Positions 21,387 to 31,504 of a DNA stretch of 64,000 bases are shown in pieces (positions within the stretch are counted from its first letter, which is position 1; each line of letters opens with the position of its first letter). The stretch lies in NCBI GenBank assembly GCA_027475525.1, contig JAMWFC010000054.1:2348468-2412467 (forward strand), given 5' to 3'. This DNA comes from Macrolepiota albuminosa (Eukaryota > Basidiomycota > Agaricomycetes > Agaricales > Agaricaceae). A program made the position numbers and the translations under genes. The notes below the pieces were generated by a model. That model was not told the DNA's origin. It was given only the letters and a program-made list of their open reading frames with translations, and searched no databases.

Positions 21387-22429
21387 TGATGACGCCAACT
21401 GTGGTTGGGTGCGCTGGACGTATACGCAGTACAACGCCGTCTCCAGCGCCTGGCGTACGGGTTTGTGAGGAGTCCCGGCAGGGTCCCGGTGTGCTCGAGC
21501 AGAGGTGTTAGGGCGATGCGCTAGACGATAGCGCCTCGGATGCTACCTAGCAAGTGGTAAGCGTCGTAGTTTAGGAGAAATTATAGAGAAAGAAACGAAT
21601 AGCGCAGCGTAGCGTGCCCGTAGGTGGCACCGTAAACGACGAAGACGAGATAGACGAAGCTAGCGCCGAACTTGGTGGCAAAGTCAGGCAATGCTAGCGC
21701 GATTTGAACGCTAAGTGTAACTGGGTGCTCAAGAGGTTACGATTCGTTGTTATATACATGGCAAGTAGCTAGTTTTTATACTATGCGCTACCTTATTTCC
21801 AAAATAAGTCCATTGGCGGCGCTACCGCTTAGCGCCTCCCTTCGTGACTGTAGCTAACGGCCACCTGTCAACGGCGACCTGCAGCACATGGGTGACGGCG
21901 ACCAACGGCGACTCTAAAACTACTTAGAAGTGGTACGAGTTTGCTCACTTTTCGATGTAATTTAATTGGTCATGCCATCCCGGGGTATGGTCGGAGAATC
22001 CTCGACAGACGCCGTGAGCGCTAATTCCGGCGCTAAACATTGTACCATATTTTGATAGATTTAAATGTCGGGTCTGCGTGTATCCTGTCTCGTCGTCATT
22101 GATTCTTTTAGACTTCTGATTGAGGTGCCTCGGTGATTGACAGCGCCAATTGCTAACTCCTTCCAGTACTGATCGGGGTTTGGTCAGAGTCCCCTCCCGC
22201 CGTTATGCTAGCGCTATGAGTCCTGAGTCTTCTTGGTCTTCAAAGTAACTGAGTGGAGTGCGCTGAGGGGCTGATACTGGTGATTGAGATGAATGGATAA
22301 GTCTTGCCATAGAGCGCCCGCGCTAGGGCTGCTCTGTACCCAAGGCTGGTCGCTAGAGCCTTTAGTGTGTCAAGTGTTGGTCGGCCTATAATGTCCCTTG
22401 ATGCGCTCAGTCCGAGTAGAAGCCTATCA
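21387..22429 (-). repeat. Gypsy-2 3' LTR
   Basis: 1,043 bp, TGATGACGCC to CCTATCA. It differs from 34246-35288 at one base seen by eye, GGTCCCGGTG here against GGTCCTGGTG there, a CpG transition. The tract at 22430-22438, GGGGGGAGA on the minus strand, is the likely polypurine tract. Confidence 0.9.
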
Positions 22430-22550
22430 TCTCCCCCCAACTGAAAAATTGACTGTCCTCAGTCAAACGCTGTCTTGATGCGCTCAGTCCGAGTAGAAGC
22501 CTATCATCTCCCCCCAACTGAAAAATTGACTGTCCTCAGTCAAACGCTGT
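22397..22550. repeat. 77-bp tandem duplication 5
   Basis: Period 77 (CTTGATGCGC at 22397 and 22474), across the inner edge of the Gypsy-2 3' LTR. Confidence 0.95.
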
Positions 22551-22594
22551 CGTTAATTTGACTGCGCTACGGTCCGTATAATGCCGCCGGCGCC

Positions 22595-22603
22595 TTATAA
22601 AAG
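22595..22603 (+). promoter_or_regulatory. TATA box of antisense gene A
   Basis: TTATAAAAG, 50 nt before the ATG at 22653, followed by a pyrimidine-rich stretch. Antisense genes B and C have comparable boxes at similar distances. Confidence 0.6.
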
Positions 22604-22652
22604 TCGTTTTCCATACTTCACCTTCCCGTGTTTTCCTTCCCATCTTCCCAGT

Positions 22653-25282
22653 ATGTCCACTTCTTTCGACGCCTCTGCTCTCCGCAATTTCCTGGCTAAG
22701 GCCTCCTATTTATTTGATCGCGCTAAGTCTGTCGGTCCCGCCGATGCGCCACAAACCGTCCCTGGTATTATGCAACTCTATCGGCGCTGGCTCGTGGTCC
22801 ACGGCTCCGACAGTTCCTGGGAGCGGGGTGACGAGGTTCGCGAGTGGTGCGTGGCCCAGTACCGTGAGTATGAGGGTGCCGATTGGTTGCGTCCTTTCGC
22901 GGACCTTTTCGTAAGTTTCTAAGTTTGTTTTTGGCTTTGTGGCGCTAAGGTTCAGCGCCCATACTAGGCTCCCTCCTTATCTGACGAGATCGACGCGTTG
23001 TTGGCTAGTACCGAGGTCAGCGAAGTAAGTCCTTCCTTTTCCTCCCCCTTTTTCCACTGTTAATCCTTGAGTAGTCGGTTGCCACGTCTCCCACCGTCGC
23101 CAGTCTTCCTACTGCCCCATCGGCCTCTACTGTCCCTTCTGTTCCTACCGCCCCTCCTTCTTCGACTTCTGTTCCGCCTCCTTCCGTTCTTGGCAGCCCT
23201 TTTCGTGGCGCTGCTTCTTCCACTCGTCCTGCCCCAAGCGCTGCTTCTCCCGTCCGTCCTGCCCCAAGCGCTGCTTCTCCCGTCCGTACCGCCCCTCCCC
23301 ATTCGGCCATCAAACGTATTGCCGTTTCTCGTAGTGAGCCACGACCCGGCCCGACGCGCCCAACTTCTCACGGTCCTCCGCGTAATTTCGCCATTGTTAT
23401 TGAACGAGCGCCTCCTGCTCGTGCTAGTTCTCCTCCCAAACGTACCGTGCGTTCTTTCCCTATCTTCCTTACTCCATTTTTCTGACTTCTCCCCTTCCAG
23501 ATCAATCTCCCTGCTCGTGTTCCCCCTTTGTATGTCGTAAGTGCTTTCCTCGTTGTCGCTAGACTTTAGCGCCTAAATGTTAATGTCGATAGGCGCCTAA
23601 CCAGACCATGTTTACCGACGCGGAGCTTCGCGACCTTTTGCGTCTTCGCCGTGATACTACCGTTATTGATACCGGCGTCCCGGCTGGTGTCCAAGTACTG
23701 GGCGGCAAGAAGAAGGTTACCGTTGCGCCCTTGGAGCGTCGCGCGTTTAGGGCAAAGATTGGCGCGGTAAGCACTGTTTTGCCCCTTTGGCGGTTTATGC
23801 CGTCGCTGACTTCTTTCTTAGTGTGACAAGTGTTGGTCTGAGAACGACCCTGAGGGCTGCTGGTTTCCTACCGCGTCTCTGCCTTGCTATTGGTGCGATG
23901 CGTTGAAACGAGGCTGCGCCTTCAACGGGATTTGTACTCGTGAACGTGGTAGGGACGCCATTATGCAAAGGAACTATGAGCGCGCAGTGTTGGTTCGTAA
24001 CGCCCGGGACTTCGTGCTGCAGCAACGTGATTTGGCGGCTACTCACCAACCCACGGTAATCAGCGCAGCCAGCCTGGCGCTGCCGACTACCCAGGATGGT
24101 ACTACTGTGGCGGCACCTTTTGCTCGCTCACGGTAATCAGCGCAGCCAGCCTGGCGCTGCCGACTACCCAGGATGGTACTACTGTGGCGGCACCTTTTGC
24201 TCGCTCTCCTCCTCGTCGTCCCGTCCTTTCGAAGCGTAAGCCTGTTGTCGCGTCTCCTGGCAAGAGCCCTGGTAAGCGCCGCGAGCTAGCGCCTGCTACG
24301 CCTGTGGTTTTGTCTTCGACCGAGTCTTCTACGGATGAGGGGGAAGGCACTGAGAGGGATGCCGAGGGAGAGGATGATGATGAAGCTGAGCCCGTTGTTG
24401 ATGCCGATGCGCTGTTGGCGGTACGCGCTCTCCTGCTTCGCCTTACTCCCCCTATCGCCGCTAACCCTCGTCAGAGTGACCCCCGTGGTAACCAGTACGC
24501 ATTTCCCTAACTTCTCTTCTTTCCGCGTGCTAACTTCTTGACTGATAGGTCCCCCACTCCTGTTCCCGTCGTCGTGGCTATCCCTGCTGCCGAAGATGTC
24601 GTTATGTCTGACGCTGGCGCTACCCCTGCCCCCGAGTCGGTTGCGGCTAGCGACACTCCGGTTGCTCTCCCCATTACTCCGTCCCTTACTCCTCCCCACA
24701 GCTCCCCTTCTTTTACTAGTAGTCGCGAGACTTCTGCGGCGCCGGAGTCCGAAGGAACCCTGGTGCCGGAAGGTGAGCGTTGTCGCCGCTGGAGATACTT
24801 GCCTCCCTACGGCATCCATCTTTCTTCCGCCAGAGCTATGTCCCCTGGCGACGAGCGCCATGAGTGGACGCCCCGTGCGCCTGTAACTGTCCGGGTACGT
24901 CCGTCTTTGTTCGTTCTCCTTTTCTCCCCTTTTCTAATCCCCCAATAAGTTCGATCCCTTTTGGACTCCCCCTCCCGCCATGCGAGTTTCTGGTGACGCC
25001 TTCCCTTGGCTCGGGGACGAGTTCTCCTATCCTGTTACCCCTCTCCGCCCTTCTGCCGACCTTCGCCAGCAACTCCGCCATATCGAGGATGCGACCGAAG
25101 CCGTTGGTCGCGAACTTGCAAACCTGCGTCCTCGCGTTTCTACCTTAGCTCGCCGCGAGCGCCTCCTTCTCGAGCTCCATGACGATATTACAGCTGCGCT
25201 TGAGTGGCAAGCGAGTAACTCGATCCAGGACGGGGACTTGCTTCCTTTGGGCGATCCCGCCCTTCCCGAGTATGATCCGTAG
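22653..25282 (+). CDS. Antisense gene A of Gypsy-2: cysteine-cluster protein
   Basis: Eight exons: 22653-22910, 22968-23024, 23075-23446, 23501-23536, 23605-23766, 23822-24494, 24549-24894 and 24950-25282. Every intron is GT-AG. After collapse of the 77-bp repeat in exon 6 they total 2,160 nt, 719 residues. Residues 1-105 are helical. Residues 106-229 are Pro/Ser/Ala-rich with a short repeat (RPAPSAASPV). Residues 296-333 hold a cysteine cluster, C-x2-C-x8-C-x8-C-x2-C-x6-C plus one more Cys, resembling a fungal Zn2Cys6 DNA-binding domain but with a longer first loop. A basic-acidic disordered region follows, and the C-terminus has a probable coiled coil (LRQQLRHIEDATEAVGREL). It runs against pol. 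A captured regulator is an inference; no homologue was checked. Confidence 0.75.
24052..24205. repeat. 77-bp tandem duplication 6
   Basis: Period 77 (CACGGTAATC at 24052 and 24129), in exon 6 of antisense gene A. Confidence 0.95.
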
Positions 25283-25758
25283 TTGCCAACCATCAGCGCT
25301 TTTAAACTTTTTGTGGACTTTGTCTTTTGATACGAACTTTGTAGTGTGATACTAAAAATAAACGCCTCCCTTGGCTTCAAATCGTCAGTTTGTAAGTAAT
25401 CAAAAGAAAATAAGTAAAAAGGGGAAACGCTCAGTAGATCATCACAGCGCAAAAACCCCTTTGCCGACGCGGTCCAATAGCCATTACCGCGCCAGCCTAA
25501 GTAGAAAATAGGAACTGTCTGGAAATAAATAAGCGGATCCATGTAAGAAGTAGCGCGTATAAAGAAATAGAAAACCAGTGATCGCTTATGTCCGTTTAGC
25601 GCGGTTGTGAGTAAGCGCTGAACATCGAATGTCGATTCCCTTTTTGGAGGGACCCAGAATAAGTTAAGCACTTTTGATTGGCTAGCGCTCCTGTTAGGGT
25701 CCTGGCTCCTTGAGAAAAGTCCTCCCACGCTGTCGCTAATCGAAACACTTCCCGTGTC

Positions 25759-25767
25759 CTATAAATT
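25759..25767 (+). promoter_or_regulatory. TATA box of antisense gene B
   Basis: CTATAAATT about 40 nt before the ATG at 25803. Confidence 0.5.
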
Positions 25768-25802
25768 ACTTATGCATCAACTCGATTCCATCAGTCTTCG
25801 CG

Positions 25803-26275
25803 ATGGCCACCCCGTCTGGTTGCGTGTGGACTCGAAGCTGTGATCGCGCCTATGTTACCATGGACCCTCCCACCTTTCTGGACCGGGCCACCTCGTTCTT
25901 TCATCATTACCCTCCCGAGGGTATTCCTAAGTTGGCCGACGAAGTAGTCGAGTTGGGTCGTCGCTGTCAGCTTCTGCGGGCTGCTTGTGAAATTTGGGGA
26001 GACGCGTCCCCGTTAACGCGTTTTGGTACAGAGGCTACTTGGAGTCAGGCCTTCCATGTGCGTGTCTTGCTATTCCTGGCGCACTCCTTCTGACAGTCGC
26101 CTAAATCCAGGAAATTGCCACCGAAGACACGGCGGATCGTCTTCAACTTTTGATGGAGGAAAGCTATTACCTGGTTAGTAACTGAGCCATCACCTCTCCT
26201 TCCGTGTCTAACGGCTCTTTTCTCCTAGTCCCCTCGCAAGTATACCGGCGCTCGTCTCTTTCGTGGTCCCCTTGA
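25803..26275 (+). CDS. Antisense gene B of Gypsy-2
   Basis: Three exons, 25803-26057, 26111-26174 and 26229-26275, with GT-AG introns; together 366 nt, 121 residues. A later ATG at 25860 gives a shorter form. The core reads TFLDRATSFFHHYPPEGIPK and then ELGRRCQLLRAACEIW. This layout (helix, PP-x-GI, helix with R-R-x-x-L-L-x-A) and the long-short-long/short exon pattern resemble gene C and, less clearly, the first two exons of gene A. The three may descend from one captured gene. Function unknown. Confidence 0.55.
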
Positions 26276-26533
26276 GGGGCCGACGGTAGTTAGCAAGCGT
26301 ATTTCTTGGTTCGGCCCTTCTTGACCTGTCGTGTGTTGTTTTTCTCCCCCCCCCCCTATAGTTTGAGTGAGGCGATCCCATCTTCTTCGCAGCGCCACCG
26401 GCCTAACATATTCCCAGCTTTTTGCTTCTTCTGCCGTTGTTATATGAAATATATCGTTGTTGTCGCGTCCTCGTGATGGTGCCGCATAAGTTCTGTTTCC
26501 TAAGTCCCTTCGACCCTGCATAAGGTCGCTAGG

Positions 26534-26540
26534 TATATAT
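26534..26540 (+). promoter_or_regulatory. TATA box of antisense gene C
   Basis: TATATAT about 40 nt before the ATG at 26579. Confidence 0.5.
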
Positions 26541-26578
26541 CTGAGATTTCCGGGCCTAGCGTTGTTAAGTTCTTCGAA

Positions 26579-27368
26579 ATGCCTGCTCCCTTTTTCCTTC
26601 TTGAAGATATAACCTCTGTCCCTCGTCCCGAGGTCTTAGATCGCCTCGAAATGTTCTTTGCTCGACTGCCCCCAGGCGGTATTCGACACCACAACGGCAA
26701 TATTATGACCCTGATTCGGCGCTACCGGTTACTTCTGGCTATGGCCCAGGAGTGGCTCGTAGAGTCCGAACAGCATCCCAACGCGGTAAGTTTCTACCGC
26801 CCGAGTGATTAAGTACCTTCTTACGTGTTCTCCCAGCCTCCTATTTCGGGTAGCACGAAAAGCTTGGAATACCTACTCCTCGAAACGGATAATGTTGTGA
26901 GTTCCTCTCCTTTTCCCCGTTCACACGTTCAGGTTTGCTGACCCCCTGCTTCAGACTTTGAAGTGGTTGCCCTTGCCGGATCTGATTGACGACGATGTTC
27001 GTGCCGCCACGCTCGAGCGCGTCATCATTCCTTTTACGCCTCTAGCTCCTCGCTTCGGAGCTGGAGCGCCTCCTGCCCCCATCCATGCGTCTCCACCCGG
27101 TTCCTCCGCCTTTCGCTTCGGAGCTGGAGCGCCGCCTGCTCCCATAAACGAATCTCCCACCGGCTCTTCCACCATTCGCGCTGGAGCGCCGCCTGCTCCC
27201 ACCAATGAATCTCCTCCCGGCTTCTCCACCTTCCCTCCGAGGGCCCTTCCCTCTACTCCGTCGCCTATTCTCCCCCCTGCACCGCCTCCTTCTCCTGCGC
27301 ATCTCCGCCGCAGACAGCACCCCCGGCGCTCTGAGGGATTTGTCAGGAGTCCTCGCCGTAGAACGTAA
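26579..27368 (+). CDS. Antisense gene C of Gypsy-2
   Basis: Three exons, 26579-26785, 26837-26896 and 26955-27368, all phase 0 with GT-AG introns, giving 226 residues. Exon 1 has RLEMFFARLPPGGIRHHNGN and RRYRLLLAMAQEWL, like gene B. Exon 2 has SLEYLLLETDNV, comparable to the second exon of gene B. Exon 3 carries a threefold Pro-rich repeat (GAGAPPAPI) of roughly 20 residues per unit and ends in an Arg-rich tail. It ends 139 nt before the convergent pol stop at 27507. Function unknown. Confidence 0.6.
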
Positions 27369-27506
27369 AGTAGCCCATAGATCAGTTATTGCCAGGTCCT
27401 TAGCCTTGTATAGTATTTGTATAGTATGGAATTCAATGCGTTGTTGTTCCGTTCATAAGTAAGGTGCAAGGCGCTAAAGTCTAGCGCCCTTCCCCTTCGC
27501 ATCCTA

Positions 27507-30500
27507 TTACTGATCGGTTTCTTCTTCTGGTGCGACTTCGTCATCGTCCACGAGTTCGGTCTCCTCTAGCTCTCGAAGTTTAGCAGTGTCAACGTCTAGC
27601 GCCGATAAAGGCAGTGAAATGTGTTTGCGCGCTAAGTAGGGAATGAGTCGGAACGCCGCTACTGGTCGATGCAAAACTGAGCCGTCCAATTCGCAGAGTA
27701 CGTATGCGCCTCCCCTATTGCGGGAAACCACTATTAGGGGTCCCAGGTAACGAGGCCGCATCTTTTTGTTATGGGTAACCTCGATCTTGGAGTTGCGCAT
27801 TAGTACTAGGGCGCCAGTTGTGAAGTTGTAGTCTCGAATTGTGGCGCTATGCTCGGTTTCAAATCGTAGCGCAGCTTGTCGTCTAGCTTGAAATACTACC
27901 TCGTGTAAGCGCTCGAGATCCTCCATGCGTCGTTGTAAGTCTATAGCGCGTCTAGCGATCATGTTGGTAGAGGATAGTATTGAGTTCGGTGGGGGTTGTA
28001 GGTACGTCGCCTCCACCACGTCCGCAGGTAGCAAGGGGTGGGTGCCAGTAGCCGCAAAGTAGGGAGAGCAACCCATCCTCTTTTGTACGGTAACCCGCTC
28101 CGACCAGAAGACCGAATAAGTCGCCTCGCTCCAGCGACTTTCGTCACCGTCGACCGCCTTGAATAGCGCTTGTCGAACATCGAAATGTGGCCTTTCTACG
28201 ATTCCATTAGCACGTTTATTGTATCCTGAGACTCGGATGTGTTGTATGTTGTATTTCTTGGCAAGATAAGTGAGCGCCTTGACTATTGGCGCTCCGTTGT
28301 CTGTGACGATCTCGTGAAGGGCTCCCCAGCGGCAGATAACGTCCTCAAAGAGCCACTTAGCTATAGCGTCTGTATTTTCCCGCTGAAGCATACGGAACTC
28401 CGGCCAATGTACCAAGGAACACCTTCCTTGAATGATATACTTGTAGCGCCCTGACTTGGGCATGTGCATGGTGTCGATATATATTTTTCCGAATAACGGC
28501 GCTGGAGTCGCTACTGTTGGGGGAATTAGAACCTGACGTGTCTGCTGGATTTGACAGAGATGACAAGTGCGAATATACCACGCAATATCGGCGCTAACTT
28601 GCGGCCACCAAAAGCGCTCCAAAAGGTTCGCCCTTGTCGCATAGAGTCCTCGGTGTCCCAAGTCATCATGCATAGCGCGCAGAATCCTAACTCGATCATC
28701 CGGTTTAATTACTAGTTTATGGGCGCCATCTCTATTTCGTCGCCAAAGTCGGTTTTCCACCATAAAGAAAGTTGTCGCATATCGAATGAAGGTGGCGTAT
28801 TCCGTATCCGTAAGGTCTGATGGTCGTCGCAAATCCTGTAGCCACTTCCTAACCTGGTCCACTCGCTGATCTTCTGACTTAGCTTTGGCGCTTCGAGGTA
28901 CCGCCGAATATGGCAGGTTCTGACTGTCTTCTCGCAAGGGTCTTGGTTCCTCGACTATCTTTAGATCGTTAGATGGCTTAGCGACGTTATAGATACTGGC
29001 CGTGTAAAAAGTTGATGATGCCTGATATGGTCGGGGCTGGTACGGAACAATAGGGTGAAGCCAATTTGAAACTGGTTGGTCTTTGCGAAGCGCCGGAATA
29101 GGCAGCTGAATGATATGCACGAAACCATGCAATCGAGCCAATTTGAAACTGGTTGGTCTTTGCGAAGCGCCGGAATAGGCAGCTGAATGATATGCACGAA
29201 ACCATGCAATCGATCGATCCAGTCGTCAAATACATCGTTGTCGCTATCGTCTAGCGCTTCATCTTCCGGTTGTCTGGGTCGCCTAGATAATCCATCCGGC
29301 CCGTGGAATGCACTTCTGACGTGTACTAACTCGAAGTGAAACATTAATATCGCTACTACCCAGCGGTTCATACTGGCCGACGGTTGAATATCAGGGTTCT
29401 GAAGCATTCCTTTGATGTATCGTGCGTCGACCTCGACAATGAGATTTCGTACCCCAATGAGGTACATGCGCAGTGCCTGAAACGATCGAAACAAGCCATA
29501 TAACTCTAGCTTGGGCTGACTGTAGCGCGATTCTCGGTCGTTAAGGGTAATCGATCCGAAACGATTGTAGCGCCTGATTTTCTGGTTCGCGCTATCACAC
29601 TGGCATAAGAAGAAGCCAACGGCGATATATGATGTGTCAACAGCAAGTATAACGGGATCGGCGGTAGTATAGTCAATAGGTACCAATGGTTTCGCTTCCT
29701 GTAGCGCCTTCACTAAGTCCTTCTGGGCATTGATTTGATGGTAGTATAGTCAATAGGTACCAATGGTTTCGCTTCCTGTAGCGCCTTCACTAAGTCCTTC
29801 TGGGCATTGATTTGATCGGGTCCGAATTTGAAGGGGACCCCTGAACGGGTTAGGCGATTAAGGGCGTTTGCGCGATGAGAAAAATGGTGTATGAACATGC
29901 GCAGCACCCCTACAGTGCCCAAGAACGCGCGAACTTCCGAGAGGTTATGACAGACCCCCCATTTCTCCAACAGCGCTAGTCGGCTCTTTTCTGGAATCCT
30001 GCCTTCTGGTGTGCAGACGTGCCCCAAAATTTTAAACTGCGGTGCGCAAAGAACTAGCTTGTGCCCTGAAAACGTCCCGCCACAATACTTCATGCGCTGA
30101 AGTACTCGGTTAACCAGTTGAAAGAATTCCCATAGCGCCATGCGAATATTAGGATTTTCCGGGTGAACTTCGGGCTTGCCATCTACCAGTCGCCAATCCT
30201 TCGGGCCTTTAACTCCTACGTCGTCTATGAAACTGAGCACATGGTGGGGTATTTCGGGCTGAAGGATAAACGTAATATCGTCGTGAAATATCGGTACCGA
30301 GTTTGTCCATCCCATAGGAAGTGTGACTAGTCGTAGCGCCCCAAACGGTGTTTGAAATGTCGTCAAGTCGCGAGAGGAAGGATGGATTAAGCGCTCGTCA
30401 TAGCCTACGTACAAATCCAGGGTAGCGCCACATATTCGTCCCGCGAAAGATTCGGCGACGTGATCGGGAAATGGCGGTACCCCTGAATGACGAATGGTGA

Positions 30501-31418
30501 CTTTGTTTAGCGGTTCTAGGCTGTGAACTATACGTAGCTTCCCGTTTTTCTTTAGTACGCAGAACCACCTCGAGCGGTAGGCCGAATTAGAAGGCTCGTA
30601 TACACCTGCCGCTATCTTGGAGCGAATAATTTGGCAGACTTCGGCTTCAATGCCCGGGGGTATGGGTCGGTTATGCTCAGTCCAGGGTACGTGCGGTATG
30701 GTTGGGATGACCACTGGTGGAAAGAAGTCAGTTCTAAGTTTACCGCGTTCTGAGTCCTCCCATGCAAAAGCCTCATTCTGTTTTTGCATGATGTCGACTA
30801 GTACGTTCATCTCCTCCGTCGAGAGGAAGCCGGTATTGTGGGCGCTAAGAAATAGCGCCTTTCGTTCTTCTGTAAATCGTCCTGTTGGTTCAAAGGGTGG
30901 TGGATTCGGATCGAGTTTTGGCAGGGTAGTAGCGCCTTTCGTTCTTCTGTGAATCGTCCTGTTGGTTCAAAGGGTGGTGGATTCGGATCGAGTTTTGGCA
31001 GGGTAGACAAAGGGTCGCCTATTATTTTTCTTTCGATGCGAAATTCCTCGGGTACAGCGCTCGCTACCGGCTTCGTTTTAAGCGCTACGGGTTTATATTT
31101 CTTCTTGACCTGAACCCCTTTGCGCTTAGGGGTACTATTGTTAGCGAACGTATTATAAATAGAGTCATGGTTTCTAGCAAAACCTGATATCAAAGGTTCA
31201 TTAGAGTCAGGAGTAGAAACGAAATAAGTGTCTGTTGAAAGGTTTTCAGTAATATCTGACGCAGTGAGGTATAAGTAGGATAACGCTTCACTAGTAAGCG
31301 ACGAAGAAGAATTCAAGATTTCATGGGCTAAAGGGGTATATGATATAAAATTTACTTGCCCAGTCCGATGGTTATAATCCAAGATAAGCGCTTCATCTCC
31401 ATGATCCTCATCACTCAT
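27507..31418 (-). CDS. Gypsy-2 pol: RT, RNase H, integrase
   Basis: The raw sequence breaks the frame at three 77-bp repeats (30853, 29663, 29059). With one copy of each removed it is 1,227 codons, 1,226 residues, starting MSDEDHGDEA. RT: RWFCVLKKNGKLRIVHSLEP and FIDDVGV near 30220, a variant of YxDD. RNase H: VILAVDTSYIAVGFF and QPKLELYGLFRSFQAL, and later VEVDARYIKG. Integrase: CHLCQIQQ, IYIDTMH, VTDNGAP and NGIVERPHFD give the D, D, E triad. No chromodomain is seen. The ATG overlaps the gag stop as ATGA, which would suit stop-start coupling. Confidence 0.88.
29059..29212. repeat. 77-bp tandem duplication 7
   Basis: Period 77 (AGCCAATTTG at 29059 and 29136), in Gypsy-2 pol. Confidence 0.95.
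29663..29816. repeat. 77-bp tandem duplication 8
   Basis: Period 77 (GGTAGTATAG at 29663 and 29740), in Gypsy-2 pol. Confidence 0.95.
30853..31006. repeat. 77-bp tandem duplication 9
   Basis: Period 77 with one mismatch (TCTGTAAATC against TCTGTGAATC), in Gypsy-2 pol. Confidence 0.95.
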
Positions 31419-31504
31419 CTCCTCGATTTTACTTGCCCAGTCCGATGGTTATAATCCAAGATAAGCGCTTCATCTCCATGATCCTCATCACTCATCTCCT
31501 CGAT
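31351..31504. repeat. 77-bp tandem duplication 10
   Basis: Period 77 (TTTACTTGCC at 31351 and 31428), over the Gypsy-2 gag-pol junction. Confidence 0.95.

Noticed and set aside
26229..26334. Longer third exon for antisense gene B ending at 26334
   Set aside because: Exon 2 is 64 nt, so the phase leads to the TGA at 26273. The longer frame is out of phase.
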